Source: Betaproteobacteria bacterium (GTDB lineage: Bacteria > Pseudomonadota > Gammaproteobacteria > Burkholderiales > Casimicrobiaceae). From it: a stretch of DNA of 64,000 nucleotides. Location of the stretch: contig BOKS01000006.1 in NCBI GenBank assembly GCA_016861105.1, forward strand, positions 124,001-188,000. Direction: 5' to 3'. The translations under genes and the position numbers were made by a program. The notes beneath the pieces are model-generated. The model ran no database searches and was not told the DNA's origin. It worked only from the letters and a program-made list of their open reading frames with translations. Positions 1 to 11,676 of this stretch are shown here, one piece after another (within the stretch, counting starts at the first letter, position 1; every line of letters starts with the position of its first letter).

Positions 1-90
1 CAGGTGCTTGATGTCGATGCGCGCGGCGATCCAGCCCAGCGCGAAGAACAGCACCGGGATCGGCAGCAGCCACCAGAACTCGAAGTCCAT
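1..90 (-). CDS. lapB: LapB (YciM) N-terminal fragment, runs off the window
   Basis: Only the first 30 codons are inside the window. The translation opens MDFEFWWLLPIPVLFFALGW and ends in an ARIDIKHL motif, which is the N-terminal membrane anchor and juxtamembrane segment of the lipopolysaccharide assembly protein LapB. In E. coli LapB is an inner-membrane TPR/rubredoxin protein that controls LpxC proteolysis. The start lies 5 nt downstream of the lapA stop, the usual lapA-lapB arrangement. The TPR and rubredoxin regions are outside the window, so completeness cannot be judged. Confidence 0.85.
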   Translation of the reverse strand, partial: MDFEFWWLLPIPVLFFALGWIAARIDIKHL

Positions 91-95
91 CGCGG

Positions 96-404
96 CTACA
101 CGGCGTCGATCGGGGGCTCGCGGTGCGCCGGCGCGGCGCCGTGCGCGCCCGGGCGGGCCGGCGCCGCGCGCCGCTCGCGGCGCAGGCGCGCGAGGTGCCG
201 CCGCAGGCGCACGTTGCGCCACGCGCCGGCGGCCAGCCCCGCGCCGACGCCCGCGGCGAACGCGACGAAGACGACGAAGGCCAGCGGCGACTCGACCTGC
301 GCGACGCGCATGAAGCGCAGCGTGACCGGATCCGTGTTCGACAGGGCGGCGAACAGCAGCAGGACGAAGACCGCCGCGGCGACGGCGAATCGCACGGCGG
401 TCAT
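96..404 (-). CDS. lapA: LapA, small inner-membrane protein (DUF1049)
   Basis: This 102-residue protein has two hydrophobic segments, at about residues 3-22 and 41-62, separated by a short polar loop, then a very basic tail rich in Arg, Ala and Pro. That is the layout of the LapA/DUF1049 family. The loop ALSNTDPVTLRFM carries the family's N-x-x-PV signature. It lies between ihfB and lapB, as in many Gram-negatives, and probably shares their transcript. LapA is linked to lipopolysaccharide assembly with LapB, but its biochemical activity is not established. The identification rests on topology, motif and synteny together. Confidence 0.85.
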   Translation of the reverse strand: MTAVRFAVAAAVFVLLLFAALSNTDPVTLRFMRVAQVESPLAFVVFVAFAAGVGAGLAAGAWRNVRLRRHLARLRRERRAAPARPGAHGAAPAHREPPIDAV

Positions 405-437
405 CGCTGGTCGTCCCCTCGGGGCGGGCGCCAGGCC

Positions 438-740
438 CTACTCGCCGCCGCCGTCGGGCTTCTTGAAGTCGACGCGTTCGCGCAGCTCCTTGCCGGCCTT
501 GAAGTGCGGGACGTGCTTCTCCGGCACGTGCACCTTCTCGCCCGACTTCGGATTGCGCCCGGTCCGCGGCGGGCGGTAGTTGAGGCCGAAGCTGCCGAAC
601 CCGCGGATCTCGATGCGCTCGCCCTTCGCGAGGCTCTCGGCCATCGCGTCGAGGATCATCTTGACCGCGAGCTCGGCGTCCTTCGCGACGAGCTGGGGGA
701 ACTGCGCCGCGAGGCGGTCGATCAGCTCCGACTTGGTCAT
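438..740 (-). CDS. ihfB: Integration host factor beta subunit
   Basis: The 100-residue protein starts [13 protein letters not shown], the classical IHF-beta N-terminus. An ATG 12 nt upstream also exists, but the homologous start is preferred. The DNA-bending beta-arm motif is present ([12 protein letters not shown], then [15 protein letters not shown] with the intercalating proline region), followed by [17 protein letters not shown] is a nucleoid-associated heterodimer of IhfA and IhfB that bends DNA sharply; ihfA is not in this window. It follows rpsA by 19 nt, the conserved rpsA-ihfB order. The acidic, Gly-rich tail KKPDGGGE is slightly longer than in E. coli. Confidence 0.97.
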   Translation of the reverse strand: MTKSELIDRLAAQFPQLVAKDAELAVKMILDAMAESLAKGERIEIRGFGSFGLNYRPPRTGRNPKSGEKVHVPEKHVPHFKAGKELRERVDFKKPDGGGE

Positions 741-759
741 CGCGCCGGGCATGGCGTGG

Positions 760-2487
760 CTAGCCGTTGCCCTTGTCGGACAGCTTGGCCTTCAGCAGCG
801 CGCCGAGGTTCGTCGTGCCCGACGTGCCCGCCTGCTCCGCCTTCATGCTCTGCACGGCCTCGCTCTCCTCGGCGTGGTCCTTCGCCTTGATCGACAGGTT
901 GATCGAGCGGTTCTTGCGGTCGATGTTGATGATCATCGCCGTGACCTTGTCGCCTTCCTTCAGGTGCTGGCGGATGTCCTCGACGCGGTCGCGCGCGACC
1001 TCGGAGGCGCGCAGGTAGCCCTCCACCTCCCCGCTGCCGGCGAGGTCGACGACCGCGCCCTTCGCGTCGAGGCTCTTCACCGTGCCGGTGACCACGCTGC
1101 CCTTGTCGTGCGTCGCGACGAAGTTGCTGAACGGGTCGCCCTCGAGCTGCTTGATGCCGAGCGAGATGCGCTCGCGCTCGACGTCGATCGCCAGCACGAC
1201 GGCCTCCACCTCCTGGCCCTTGCGGAAGTCGCGCACCGCGGCCTCGCCGGCGATCGTCCACGACAGGTCGGAGAGGTGCACGAGGCCGTCGATGCCGCCG
1301 GGCAGGCCGACGAACACGCCGAAGTCGGTGATCGACTTGATCGTGCCCTTCACGCGGTCGCCCTTCTTGTGGTTCATCGCGAACTCGTCCCACGGGTTCG
1401 GCATGCACTGCTTCATGCCGAGCGAGATCCGGCGGCGGTCCTCGTCGATCTCGAGGATCATCACCTCGACCTCGTCGCCCAGCTGCACGACCTTCGTGGG
1501 GTGGATGTTCTTGTTCGTCCAGTCCATCTCCGAGACGTGGACGAGGCCCTCGATGCCGGACTCGATCTCGACGAACGCGCCGTAGTCGGTGATGTTGGTG
1601 ACCTTGCCGAACAGGCGCGTGCCCGGCGGGTAGCGGCGCGACAGGCCGACCCACGGGTCCTCGCCCAGCTGCTTCAGCCCCAGCGAGACGCGGTTCTTCT
1701 CCTGGTCGAACTTGAGCACCTTCGCCGTCACCTCGTCGCCCACCGACAGCACCTCCGACGGGTGCTTGACGCGCCGCCAGGCGAGGTCGGTGATGTGCAG
1801 CAGCCCGTCGATGCCGCCCAGGTCGACGAACGCGCCGTAGTCGGTGATGTTCTTGACGATGCCCTTGATGACGGCGCCCTCCTGCAGCGTCGCCAGCAGC
1901 TTCTCGCGCTCCTCCCCGAGGCTCTCCTCGAGCACGGCACGGCGCGAGACGACGACGTTGTTGCGCTTGCGGTCGAGCTTGATGACCTTGAAGTCGAGCT
2001 GCTTGCCCTCGTAGGGCGAGGTGTCCTTGACGGGGCGGATGTCGACCAGCGAGCCCGGCAGGAACGCGCGGATGCCGTTGATCATCACGGTGAGCCCGCC
2101 CTTCACCTTGCTGGTGACGAGCCCCTGGACGACGGAGGCCTGCTCCATCGCCTGCTCGAGGTCGTGCCACGCCTTGAGGCGCTTGGCCTTGTCGCGCGAC
2201 AGGCGCGTGGTCCCGTAGCCGTCCTCGATCGACTCGATCGCGACGGTGACGAAGTCGCCCTCCTTGACCTCGACCTCGCCCTGGTCGTTCTTGAACTCCT
2301 CGATCGGGATGAACGACTCGGACTTGAGGCCGGCGTTAACGACGACGACGTTGTAGTCGACGCGCGTCACCTCCGCGGTGATCAGCTCGCCCTGGCGCAT
2401 CTCCTGGCGCGCGAGCGACTCCTCGAACAGCGCGGCGAAGTTCTCGGCGCCGGTGGTCTGCGGCGCGGTCATCTGGGTGGTAGCCAT
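760..2487 (-). CDS. rpsA: 30S ribosomal protein S1
   Basis: The 575-residue protein contains six consecutive S1/OB-fold repeats. The later ones show the repeated signature (I)TDYGAFV(D/E)..GI(D/E)GL(L/V)H(I/V)(S/T)(D/E). S1 binds mRNA leaders and docks them on the 30S subunit. The frame is open for 60 more codons upstream, but that extension is Arg/Pro-rich and unlike S1. The ATG at 2487 has AGGAA about 10 nt upstream and gives an N-terminus fitting the family (MATTQMT, then [10 protein letters not shown]). It lies between cmk and ihfB in the usual order. It is slightly longer than the 557-residue E. coli protein because of the N-terminal tail. Confidence 0.97.
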   Translation of the reverse strand: MATTQMTAPQTTGAENFAALFEESLARQEMRQGELITAEVTRVDYNVVVVNAGLKSESFIPIEEFKNDQGEVEVKEGDFVTVAIESIEDGYGTTRLSRDKAKRLKAWHDLEQAMEQASVVQGLVTSKVKGGLTVMINGIRAFLPGSLVDIRPVKDTSPYEGKQLDFKVIKLDRKRNNVVVSRRAVLEESLGEEREKLLATLQEGAVIKGIVKNITDYGAFVDLGGIDGLLHITDLAWRRVKHPSEVLSVGDEVTAKVLKFDQEKNRVSLGLKQLGEDPWVGLSRRYPPGTRLFGKVTNITDYGAFVEIESGIEGLVHVSEMDWTNKNIHPTKVVQLGDEVEVMILEIDEDRRRISLGMKQCMPNPWDEFAMNHKKGDRVKGTIKSITDFGVFVGLPGGIDGLVHLSDLSWTIAGEAAVRDFRKGQEVEAVVLAIDVERERISLGIKQLEGDPFSNFVATHDKGSVVTGTVKSLDAKGAVVDLAGSGEVEGYLRASEVARDRVEDIRQHLKEGDKVTAMIINIDRKNRSINLSIKAKDHAEESEAVQSMKAEQAGTSGTTNLGALLKAKLSDKGNG

Positions 2488-2663
2488 CGGGTTGTCGGTT
2501 CCTGTGTCGTGGGTGCGTGGGGCCGTCGCCGGCGAGAACCCTGTGTCTCGCGTGGACGGGCAGTTGTCGACGTTTCCCGCGTCGCGGCACCGGCCAAAGC
2601 GCCGCGCGCGGGTCCCTTTGCGTGAAGCCGGCGGACGCCTCGTCGCAGGCGGCCGCCGGCCGT

Positions 2664-3359
2664 TCACCCTCGGATCGACCGCCCCCCCGCGCCCGCGCCT
2701 GCGGCCCGCACGGCGGCCAGCACGGCCGCGACGGCGGCGTCGATCGTCATGTTCGTCGTATCCAGCAGCAGCGCACCCTCGGCGGGCCGCAGCGGCGCCG
2801 CCGCCCGTCCCGCATCGCGCGCGTCACGCTGCTGGATATCGCGCAAAAGACTTTGAATATTAACATCAATTCCGTTCTCCCTCAACTGCCGCTGGCGCCG
2901 CGCCGCCCGCTCCTGCGCGCTGGCGGTCACGAACACCTTCGCCGCGGCGTCGGGAAACACCACCGTCCCCATGTCGCGCCCGTCCGCCACCAGCCCCGGC
3001 GGACGCCGGAACGCACGCTGCCGCGCCAGCAGCGCCGCACGGACGGGAGCGTGGACGGCGACGCGCGATGCCGCTGCCGAGACGTCCTCGGCGCGCACGG
3101 CGTCGGTGGCGTCCGCGCCGTCCAGGCGCACCGCGTCGCCGTCGAAAGCGACGTCCAGCGCGCGCGCCAGCGCGGCGACGCCGTCCGGCGCGTCGGGGTC
3201 GACGCCGTCGCGCAGCGCCTTGAGCGCCACGAGCCGGTAGAGCGCGCCGCTGTCGAGGTAGTGGTAGCCGAGCGCCTGCGCGACGCGGCGGGCGATCGTG
3301 CCCTTGCCCGACGCGGCGGGTCCGTCGACGGCGACCACGGGCACGCTGTCGTCGGCCAT
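2664..3359 (-). CDS. cmk: Cytidylate kinase
   Basis: The 231-residue protein converts CMP or dCMP to the diphosphate with ATP. The P-loop [14 protein letters not shown] is near residues 8-21, followed by [11 protein letters not shown] (NMP-binding), then [12 protein letters not shown] and a lid region with [10 protein letters not shown]. Length and motifs match the bacterial CMK family. The start is the ATG directly before [13 protein letters not shown]; the frame is open further upstream inside aroA but without homology. It begins 5 nt after the aroA stop, consistent with the aroA-cmk-rpsA operon. A local AT-rich stretch near 2850-2880 codes for the NIQSLLRDI helix and is not an insertion. 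Confidence 0.95.
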   Translation of the reverse strand: MADDSVPVVAVDGPAASGKGTIARRVAQALGYHYLDSGALYRLVALKALRDGVDPDAPDGVAALARALDVAFDGDAVRLDGADATDAVRAEDVSAAASRVAVHAPVRAALLARQRAFRRPPGLVADGRDMGTVVFPDAAAKVFVTASAQERAARRQRQLRENGIDVNIQSLLRDIQQRDARDAGRAAAPLRPAEGALLLDTTNMTIDAAVAAVLAAVRAAGAGAGGRSIRG

Positions 3360-3364
3360 CCGGG

Positions 3365-4723
3365 TCAGGCGTGGACGTAGGCGCCGGCCACGCCGGTCAG
3401 CTGCCCGAGCACGGCGAAGTACTCCGGGAACGTCTTGCCGACGCAGCCCGGGTCGCGGATCGTCACCGCCACGCCGCCGAAGGCCGCGAGCGAGAAGCAC
3501 ATGGCCATCCGGTGATCGTCGTACGTGTCGATCGTCGCGGGGCGGAGCGACGGCGGCGGCACGATCCTCAGGTGGTCGCGTCCCGCGTCGACGGTGGCGC
3601 CGAGCTTGGCGAGTTCGGTCGCCATCGCGACGATCCGGTCGGTCTCCTTCACGCGCCAGCTCGCGATGCCGGTCAGCGCCGTGGGCTCGGCCGCGAACAG
3701 CGCCGTGACGGCGAGCGTCATCGCCGCATCGGGAATCGCGGTGCAGTCGATCGTGCCGCCGCGCAGGCGTCCCGCGCGCCGCGACTCGATCCAGTCGGGC
3801 CCGTAGCGCACGTCGGCGCCGAGGCTGCGCAGCACGTCGGCGAACGCGACGTCCCCCTGGATCGACGCGCGGCCGACGCCTTCGACCCGCACCGGTCCGC
3901 CGCCGAGCACGCCGGCGGCGAGGAAGTACGACGCCGCCGACGCGTCGCCCTCGACGTGCAGGTCGCCCGGGCTCGCGTAGCCGGGGCCGGCCGGCACGAC
4001 GAACGTGCGCTCGTCGGGCGTGGCCGGCGCCACGCCGAAGCGCTGCATCAGGTTCGTCGTGATGGCGACGTAGGGGCGCGAGACGAGCGGCGTGGCGAGG
4101 CGCACCGTGGTCGGCGCGGCCTCCGCGCCGCGTGCGAGCGGCAGCGCCATCAGCAGCGCCGAGAGGAACTGGCTCGACACGTCGCCCCGGATGGCGATCT
4201 CGCCGCCGGCGCGCGCCTGCGAGGCGCCGATCGCCAGTGGCGGATAGCCCGGTGCGGCGAGATAGCGGACGTCGCAGCCGAGCGCGCGCAGCGGGTCGAC
4301 GAGGTCGCCGATCGGCCGCTCGTACATGCGCGCCACGCCGCGGATCGTGTAGTCGCCGCCGGCGACCGCGAGCGCGGCGGTGAGCGGCCGCACCGCCGTG
4401 CCGGCGTTGCCGAGGAACAGGTCGGCCTTGCGCTGCGGCCAGCGGCCGGCGCAGCCGGCGACGACGACCTCGCGCGGCCCCACGCCCGGTGCGACCGCGA
4501 CGCCCAGCGCGGCCAGCGCCTCGCGCATGCGCTGGACGTCGTCGGCGGCGAGCAACCCGTGCAGCGTCGTGGCGCCCCGCGCCAGCGCCGCCAGCAGGAG
4601 CGCGCGATTGCTGATGCTCTTGCTGCCGGGCAGCTGCACCGTTCCGCGGGCCTGCGGGGTGGCGGCGAGGACGAGCGCGTCGTGGCCGCGCGCGGCCCCC
4701 GTCGGGCCGTCCGCCGGGGTCAT
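3365..4723 (-). CDS. aroA: 5-enolpyruvylshikimate-3-phosphate synthase
   Basis: The 452-residue enzyme joins shikimate-3-phosphate and PEP in the shikimate pathway. Diagnostic motifs are the substrate loop [18 protein letters not shown] near residues 30-47, [17 protein letters not shown] (PEP/glyphosate loop), [14 protein letters not shown] and the C-terminal [16 protein letters not shown]. The [11 protein letters not shown] loop has the Gly-Thr-Ala-x-Arg-Pro arrangement typical of class I enzymes. The ATG overlaps the tyrA stop as ATGA, so the two are likely translationally coupled. Here tyrA and aroA are separate proteins, unlike the fused tyrA-aroA of Pseudomonas. Confidence 0.96.
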   Translation of the reverse strand: MTPADGPTGAARGHDALVLAATPQARGTVQLPGSKSISNRALLLAALARGATTLHGLLAADDVQRMREALAALGVAVAPGVGPREVVVAGCAGRWPQRKADLFLGNAGTAVRPLTAALAVAGGDYTIRGVARMYERPIGDLVDPLRALGCDVRYLAAPGYPPLAIGASQARAGGEIAIRGDVSSQFLSALLMALPLARGAEAAPTTVRLATPLVSRPYVAITTNLMQRFGVAPATPDERTFVVPAGPGYASPGDLHVEGDASAASYFLAAGVLGGGPVRVEGVGRASIQGDVAFADVLRSLGADVRYGPDWIESRRAGRLRGGTIDCTAIPDAAMTLAVTALFAAEPTALTGIASWRVKETDRIVAMATELAKLGATVDAGRDHLRIVPPPSLRPATIDTYDDHRMAMCFSLAAFGGVAVTIRDPGCVGKTFPEYFAVLGQLTGVAGAYVHA

Positions 4724-5622
4724 TCGACCGCGCCCGGATCGGTGCGCTGCGCCGCCCACGACCGGCGCGCCCACGCGGCCACCGCGAGCAGCGCCTCGAG
4801 GGACTGCGCGTCGCCGTCGCGCAGCGCGCGCTCGAGCGCGTCCAGCGGGCCGCGGAACGCCCGCAGTTCCTCGAGCAGCGCGGCGCGGTTCGCCATCCCG
4901 ATGTCGCGCCACATCTCCGGCGACGACGCCGAGATCCGCGTCATGTCGCGAAAGCCGGTGCCGGCGAACGACGTGAGGTCCCCGGCGTCCGGACGCGCCG
5001 CGATCGAGGCCATGTAAGTGGCCGACAGCATGTGCGGGAAGTGCGAGACCGCGGCGTAGATGCGGTCGTGGCGCGCGGCATCGAGGCGGGAGACGCGTGC
5101 GCCGCAGGCTTCCCACAGCGCCGCGACGGCGTCGACCGCGGTCGCCGACGTGCCCGCGTCCGGCGTGAGGATCACCTGCCGTCCCTCGTAGAGCGTCGGT
5201 GAGGCCGCCTTCGCGCCCGACCGCTCGGTGCCGGCGATCGGGTGCGCGGGCACGAAGCGCGCGAAGGCCGCGCCGAGGTGCTCGCGCGCGGCGGCGACGA
5301 CGTCCGCCTTCGTGCTGCCGGCATCCGTGAGCAGCGCGTGCACGGGCAGCCGCGGCGCCATCGCGGCGAACAGCGCGCCGAACTGCGCGACCGGCGCGGC
5401 GAGCAGCACGGCGTCCGCGCGCGCGACCTCGTCCGTCCAGCGATCGGCCAGCGTGCAGGCTCCGTCGACGATGCCGGCGGCCAGCGCGTCGTCCAGGTTC
5501 GCCCGCGAGCGGCCGACGCCGACGACGCGGGCCACCGCGCCGCGCGCCTTCAGCGCCAGCGCCACCGACCCGCCGATCAGGCCGACGCCGACGACGACCA
5601 GCGTGCCGGTGCGGAAGCTCAC
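4720..5622 (-). CDS. tyrA: Prephenate (or arogenate) dehydrogenase
   Basis: The 300-residue NAD(P)-dependent oxidoreductase of tyrosine synthesis has an N-terminal Rossmann motif [15 protein letters not shown], then [35 protein letters not shown] and the helical dimerisation segment with [14 protein letters not shown]. The GTG start overlaps the hisC stop as GTGA. No chorismate mutase domain is attached; that activity sits in pheA. The sequence does not show whether prephenate or arogenate is preferred. The pheA-hisC-tyrA-aroA chain, all overlapping or nearly so, indicates one aromatic amino-acid transcription unit. Confidence 0.94.
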   Translation of the reverse strand: MSFRTGTLVVVGVGLIGGSVALALKARGAVARVVGVGRSRANLDDALAAGIVDGACTLADRWTDEVARADAVLLAAPVAQFGALFAAMAPRLPVHALLTDAGSTKADVVAAAREHLGAAFARFVPAHPIAGTERSGAKAASPTLYEGRQVILTPDAGTSATAVDAVAALWEACGARVSRLDAARHDRIYAAVSHFPHMLSATYMASIAARPDAGDLTSFAGTGFRDMTRISASSPEMWRDIGMANRAALLEELRAFRGPLDALERALRDGDAQSLEALLAVAAWARRSWAAQRTDPGAVE

Positions 5623-6758
5623 GACGCCAGCGCGCCCTTCAGCGCCGCCAGCAGCCGCGCGTTCTCCTGCGCGAGCCCGACCGTGACGCGCAGCCACGTC
5701 GGCAGCCCGTAGTTGCCGACCGGACGCACGATCACCCCCTGCCGCAGCAGCGCGCGGTTCACGCGCGCGGCGTCGCCCACGTCGACGAGCACGAAGTTCG
5801 CCTGCGTCGGCAGGTGCGCGAGCCCCAGCGCGTCGAAGCCGGCGGCGAGCTGCGCGAGCCCGGCGCGGTTGAGCGCGCGGCTCTCGTCGACGTAGTCCTC
5901 GTCGTCGAGGGCGGCGACGGCGGCGACCTGGGCGAGCGTGTTGACGTTGAAGGGCTGCCGCACGCGGTTGAGGATGTCCGCCACCGCGGCCGCCATCACG
6001 CCGTAGCCGACGCGCAGCGCGGCGAGGCCGAAGGCCTTGGAGAAGGTGCGCGTCACGACGAGGTTCGGGTACCGCGCCACCCAGTCGATGCTCGGCGCGC
6101 GGTCGGCAGGCTCGAGGTACTCGTTGTACGCCTCGTCGAGCACGACGACGACGTCGGCGGGCATCGACGCGACGAACGTCTCCACCTCGGCCGGCGGGTG
6201 CCACGTGCCGGTGGGATTGTTCGGGTTCGCGACGAACACCACGCGGGTGCGCGGCGTCACGGCCGCGCGCATCGCCGCGAGGTCGTGGCCGAAGTCGCGC
6301 GCGGGCACCTCGATGCCGGCGGCGCCGCGCGCCTGCGTCGCCAGCGGGTACACGGCGAACGCGTGCTGTGCGTACACGGCGGCGTCCCCCGGCTCGAGGA
6401 ACGCGAGCGACACGAGCTCGAGGACGTCGTTGCTGCCGTTGCCGAGGACGATCTGCGCAGGGCCGACGCCGAGCCGCGCGGCGAGCGCCGCCTTGAGCGC
6501 GAAGCCGTTGCCGTCGGGGTAGCGGGCGATCTCGTCGACGGCGGCCGCGATCGCGGCGCGCACGCGCGGGCCCGGCCCGCGCGGGTTCTCGTTGCTGGCG
6601 AGCTTGACGATGCCGGCCGGATCCAGACCGAGCTCGCGCGCGAGTTCCTCGACGGGCTTGCCGGGCACGTAGGGCGCGATGCGGCGGACGTGGTCGGGCG
6701 CGAGGCCCGCGATCGAGGCGGCGGTCATGGGGTCGGCGGAGCGGGAGGCGGCGGTCAT
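5619..6758 (-). CDS. hisC: Histidinol-phosphate / aromatic aminotransferase
   Basis: This 379-residue class I/II PLP aminotransferase has [12 protein letters not shown] near the N-terminus, [34 protein letters not shown] and the PLP-lysine segment [18 protein letters not shown]. The start chosen is the ATG overlapping the pheA stop (ATGA). A second ATG 30 nt downstream ([16 protein letters not shown]) gives the more conserved N-terminus and may be the real start. In this cluster the enzyme, often called HisC2, probably transaminates phenylpyruvate and 4-hydroxyphenylpyruvate as well as, or instead of, imidazole-acetol phosphate. That specificity is inferred from context. Confidence 0.92.
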   Translation of the reverse strand: MTAASRSADPMTAASIAGLAPDHVRRIAPYVPGKPVEELARELGLDPAGIVKLASNENPRGPGPRVRAAIAAAVDEIARYPDGNGFALKAALAARLGVGPAQIVLGNGSNDVLELVSLAFLEPGDAAVYAQHAFAVYPLATQARGAAGIEVPARDFGHDLAAMRAAVTPRTRVVFVANPNNPTGTWHPPAEVETFVASMPADVVVVLDEAYNEYLEPADRAPSIDWVARYPNLVVTRTFSKAFGLAALRVGYGVMAAAVADILNRVRQPFNVNTLAQVAAVAALDDEDYVDESRALNRAGLAQLAAGFDALGLAHLPTQANFVLVDVGDAARVNRALLRQGVIVRPVGNYGLPTWLRVTVGLAQENARLLAALKGALAS

Positions 6759-7828
6759 GCGGCCGGATAGGAGCCCAGCAGCTTGAGGAAGGGCGCGCGC
6801 TGCGCGAGCTCGGCGAGCGCCTGCGCCACCCGGGCGTCGCGCTGGTGGCCGGCGAGGTCGACGAAGAACAGGTACTCCCACAGGCCGGTGCGCGCCGGCC
6901 GCGACTCGAGGCGCGTCATCGAGACGCCGTGGCGCGCGAACGGCTCGAGCAGGTGGTGCACGGCGCCGGGGCGGTTGGGCGCGCTCATGACCAGCGAGGT
7001 GCGGTCGCGGCCGGACGGGGGGACCTGCTGTCGGCCCAGCACCCAGAAGCGCGTCGTGTTGTTCGGCTCGTCCTCGATGTGCGGCGCGAGGATCGACAGC
7101 CCGTAGAGCGAAGCCGCGAGCTCCCCGGCGATCGCCGCGGCGCCGTCCTCGGCCGCGGCGAGCCGCGCCGCCTCGGCGTTGCTGCCCACCGCGACGCGCG
7201 CGGCCCCGGGCAGGTGCCGGGCGAGCCACTGCACGCACTGGGCGAGCGACTGCGCGTGCGAGTACACCTTCGTCACCGCGGCCAGCGAGCGCGCGCGGGC
7301 CATCAGGTTCTGCTGGATGCGCAGCTTCACCTCGCCGCACACCGCCAGCTCGGTCGTGCACATCAGGTCGAGCGTGCGCCCCACCGCGCCCTCGGTCGAG
7401 TTCTCGACCGGCACGACCGCGTAGTCGACGCGCCCCGCCTCGGCCGCGCGCACGACCTCGTCGATCGTCGCCTCGGGAACGCCCTCGACGAAGTCGCCGA
7501 AGTGGCGCGCGACCGCCGCGTGGCTGAACGTGCCGGCCGGGCCGAGGTAGGCGACGCGCAGCTTCTGCTCGAGCGCCATGCACGCCGCCATCACCTGCCG
7601 GAAGATGCCGGCCACGTGCTCGGCGGACAGCGGCCCCGGGTTCGCGGCGGTGAGCCGCGCGATGACCTGCGCCTCGCGCTCGGGCCGCCACGGCGGTGCG
7701 CCCGAGCCGGCCTTGAGGTGCCCGATCGCCTGCGCGTGCCGCGCGCGCTCGCCCAGCGCGGCGAGGATCGCGTCGTCGAGCCGGTCGATCGCCGCGCGAT
7801 GCGCCGCGAGTTCGTCGTCGGCGCTCAC
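6755..7828 (-). CDS. pheA: Bifunctional chorismate mutase / prephenate dehydratase
   Basis: The 357-residue P-protein has three domains. Residues 1-90 are an AroQ chorismate mutase helix bundle (RLDDAILAALGERARHA..IG, then EREAQVIARL). Residues 93-275 are prephenate dehydratase (YLGPAGTFSHAAV, VPVENSTEGAVG, and the catalytic Thr-Arg-Phe in NNTTRFWVLG). Residues 285-357 are an ACT domain with the phenylalanine-binding ESRP motif. Feedback inhibition by phenylalanine is expected from the ACT domain. Its start is only 34 nt from the gyrA stop, so the serC gene usually present between them is absent. Confidence 0.96.
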   Translation of the reverse strand: MSADDELAAHRAAIDRLDDAILAALGERARHAQAIGHLKAGSGAPPWRPEREAQVIARLTAANPGPLSAEHVAGIFRQVMAACMALEQKLRVAYLGPAGTFSHAAVARHFGDFVEGVPEATIDEVVRAAEAGRVDYAVVPVENSTEGAVGRTLDLMCTTELAVCGEVKLRIQQNLMARARSLAAVTKVYSHAQSLAQCVQWLARHLPGAARVAVGSNAEAARLAAAEDGAAAIAGELAASLYGLSILAPHIEDEPNNTTRFWVLGRQQVPPSGRDRTSLVMSAPNRPGAVHHLLEPFARHGVSMTRLESRPARTGLWEYLFFVDLAGHQRDARVAQALAELAQRAPFLKLLGSYPAA

Positions 7829-7862
7829 CGGCGCGCTCCGGGGACGTGCGCGGCGGCGGCCA

Positions 7863-10421
<2,559 letters not shown>

Positions 10422-10599
10422 GGCGGATCGATGGTCCTTCGCGCGGCGGCGGTACGCGCTGCGGCGCGGCTGTCAGTCAGCAAAAAACGGGCGCGCCGGT
10501 GGGATTCGTCCGGCAACGCCCGCGTTCGTGCGCTTTGGGGCCGCCGCCCGCGCCCGCCTTCGCGGCGCGGGGCGTTCCGGAGGCCTTTGAAAATGCAAC

Positions 10600-10605
10600 A
10601 TTTTA
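10600..10605 (-). promoter_or_regulatory. Candidate sigma-70 -10 element for gyrA
   Basis: The 377-bp gap between gyrA and ompA (10422-10798) contains no supportable gene and must hold divergent promoters. On the minus strand a TAAAAT hexamer lies in the only AT-rich pocket of this GC-rich gap. It would give a leader of roughly 170 nt for gyrA. No convincing -35 element was found 16-18 bp upstream, so this is a position guess based on base composition. Confidence 0.35.
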
Positions 10606-10689
10606 GCACGACGTTGTATCGCCGCGACACCGGCGCTGGCGATCGGTACGCAGGGGGGGCCGTGCTGTAGGCCGCGGCAGGCGCTGTGC

Positions 10690-10695
10690 TATAGT
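10690..10695 (+). promoter_or_regulatory. Candidate sigma-70 -10 element for ompA
   Basis: A TATAGT hexamer preceded by TGTGC lies 103 bp before the ompA start. Transcription would start near 10702, giving a leader of about 97 nt. No good -35 match is seen. A long leader would be normal for an abundant outer-membrane protein, but no specific sRNA site is claimed. Confidence 0.4.
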
Positions 10696-10798
10696 CCCCA
10701 AGGTACGAAAGGATTCGGTGCGTCAGGGGGTTATCCGCGGCGCGCCCGGAAGTTCGGTGTGGAACCTGATCGAAAACCAAAGCCAAAGGGGTGAAACA

Positions 10799-11605
10799 AT
10801 GACTCGACGTCTTCTGTCCGGTGTGCTCGCGGGCGCCTTCGCAGCCGCGTTCGCCGGAAGCCTCGCCGCGCAAGCGCCGGCGACGTCCGGCTACGTCGCG
10901 GGCGTCGCGGGCTGCGACGCCAAGAACTGCGGCTACTGGCTGTCCGCCACGGGAACGCCGACGAACAACGTCGTGAAGAGCGCGACCTACAACGGTGCGC
11001 GCGGCCTCGCCGGCAACCTCTGCTGGCGCACCGGCTACTGGTCGCCCGCGATGGCGATCGCGCAGTGCGATCCCGACCTCGTGCCCAAGCCGAAGCCTCC
11101 GGCGCCCGCCCCGGCGCCCGCGCCGGCCCCCGCGCCTGCGCCGAAGCCCGCGCCGGCCCCCGCACCTGCGCCGAAGCCCGCCCCGGCGCCGGCGCCGAAG
11201 CCCGCCGCCCCGGCGGTCCAGAAGATCACGCTGGCGTCGAAGGCCCTGTTCGACTTCGACAAGGCCGTGCTGCGTCCGGAAGGCCGCGCCGCGATCGACA
11301 GCGAGATCATCGCCAAGCTGCCGCAGGTGCAGAAGCTCGAACTCGTCCTGGTCACCGGCCACACCGACCGCATCGGCACGCAGCAGTACAACCAGCGCCT
11401 GTCCGAGCGCCGCGCCGACGCGGTGCGCGACTACCTGGTGAGCAAGGGCGTGCCGAAGGACAGGATCGAAACGCTCGGCATGGGCAAGACGCAGCCGGTC
11501 CCCGGCGTCAGCTGCAACCAGAAGAACATGAAGGAGCTGATCGCCTGCCTGCAGCCGAACCGCCGCGTCGAAGTCGAAGTCAAGGGCGAGGCCGTCAAGA
11601 AGTAG
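10799..11605 (+). CDS. ompA: OmpA-family outer-membrane/peptidoglycan-linking protein
   Basis: The 268-residue protein has a signal peptide (MTRRLLSGVLAGAFAAAFAG, cleavage near Ala-Gln-Ala). A short Cys-containing N-terminal region follows with NLCWRTGYWSPAMAIAQCDP, matching the ELCWRDAFWTPATGIPGCDG pattern of Bordetella-type OmpA rather than an 8-stranded barrel. Next come an Ala/Pro/Lys linker and an OmpA C-terminal peptidoglycan-binding domain (VTGHTDRIGTQQYNQRLSERRADAV near residue 184). The ATG at 10799 has AAAGGGG about 6 nt upstream; the frame is open 27 codons further 5' but lacks a signal. Two late cysteines (CNQKN, IACLQPNRR) could form a disulfide. It is monocistronic, ended by the hairpin at 11624. 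Confidence 0.92.
   Translation: MTRRLLSGVLAGAFAAAFAGSLAAQAPATSGYVAGVAGCDAKNCGYWLSATGTPTNNVVKSATYNGARGLAGNLCWRTGYWSPAMAIAQCDPDLVPKPKPPAPAPAPAPAPAPAPKPAPAPAPAPKPAPAPAPKPAAPAVQKITLASKALFDFDKAVLRPEGRAAIDSEIIAKLPQVQKLELVLVTGHTDRIGTQQYNQRLSERRADAVRDYLVSKGVPKDRIETLGMGKTQPVPGVSCNQKNMKELIACLQPNRRVEVEVKGEAVKK
11084..11218 (+). repeat. Ala-Pro-Lys low-complexity linker repeat in ompA
   Basis: This stretch encodes about 45 residues made almost only of Pro, Ala and Lys, as PAPAPAP blocks punctuated by PKP. The DNA is a degenerate GCGCCC/GCCCCG tandem array, a likely site of length variation by slippage. The segment probably spans the periplasm between the outer-membrane end and the peptidoglycan-binding domain, as in other OmpA-like proteins with Pro-rich linkers. 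Confidence 0.85.
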
Positions 11606-11623
11606 GTCCCGCCGCTCCGAAAG

Positions 11624-11650
11624 AGCCCCGCCTCGCGCGGGGCTTTTTTT
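11624..11650 (+). terminator. Rho-independent terminator after ompA
   Basis: A perfect 8-bp stem (AGCCCCGC / GCGGGGCT) with a 5-nt loop runs straight into seven T residues, starting 19 nt after the ompA stop. This is the only textbook intrinsic terminator found in the window. It separates ompA from mtaD, whose start lies 26 nt downstream of the T-run. Confidence 0.93.
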
Positions 11651-11676
11651 CATCCGGCCCCCGCGACGAACGCCGC

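Noticed and set aside
580..2625. Long plus-strand open frame (681 codons) opposite rpsA
   Set aside because: It mirrors rpsA codons in a GC-rich genome and shows low-complexity Leu/Asp/Arg/Val composition with no domain. rpsA on the other strand is unmistakable.
10718..10798. Upstream in-frame extension of ompA
   Set aside because: It would place 27 polar residues before a normal signal peptide, while the ATG at 10799 has a good ribosome binding site.
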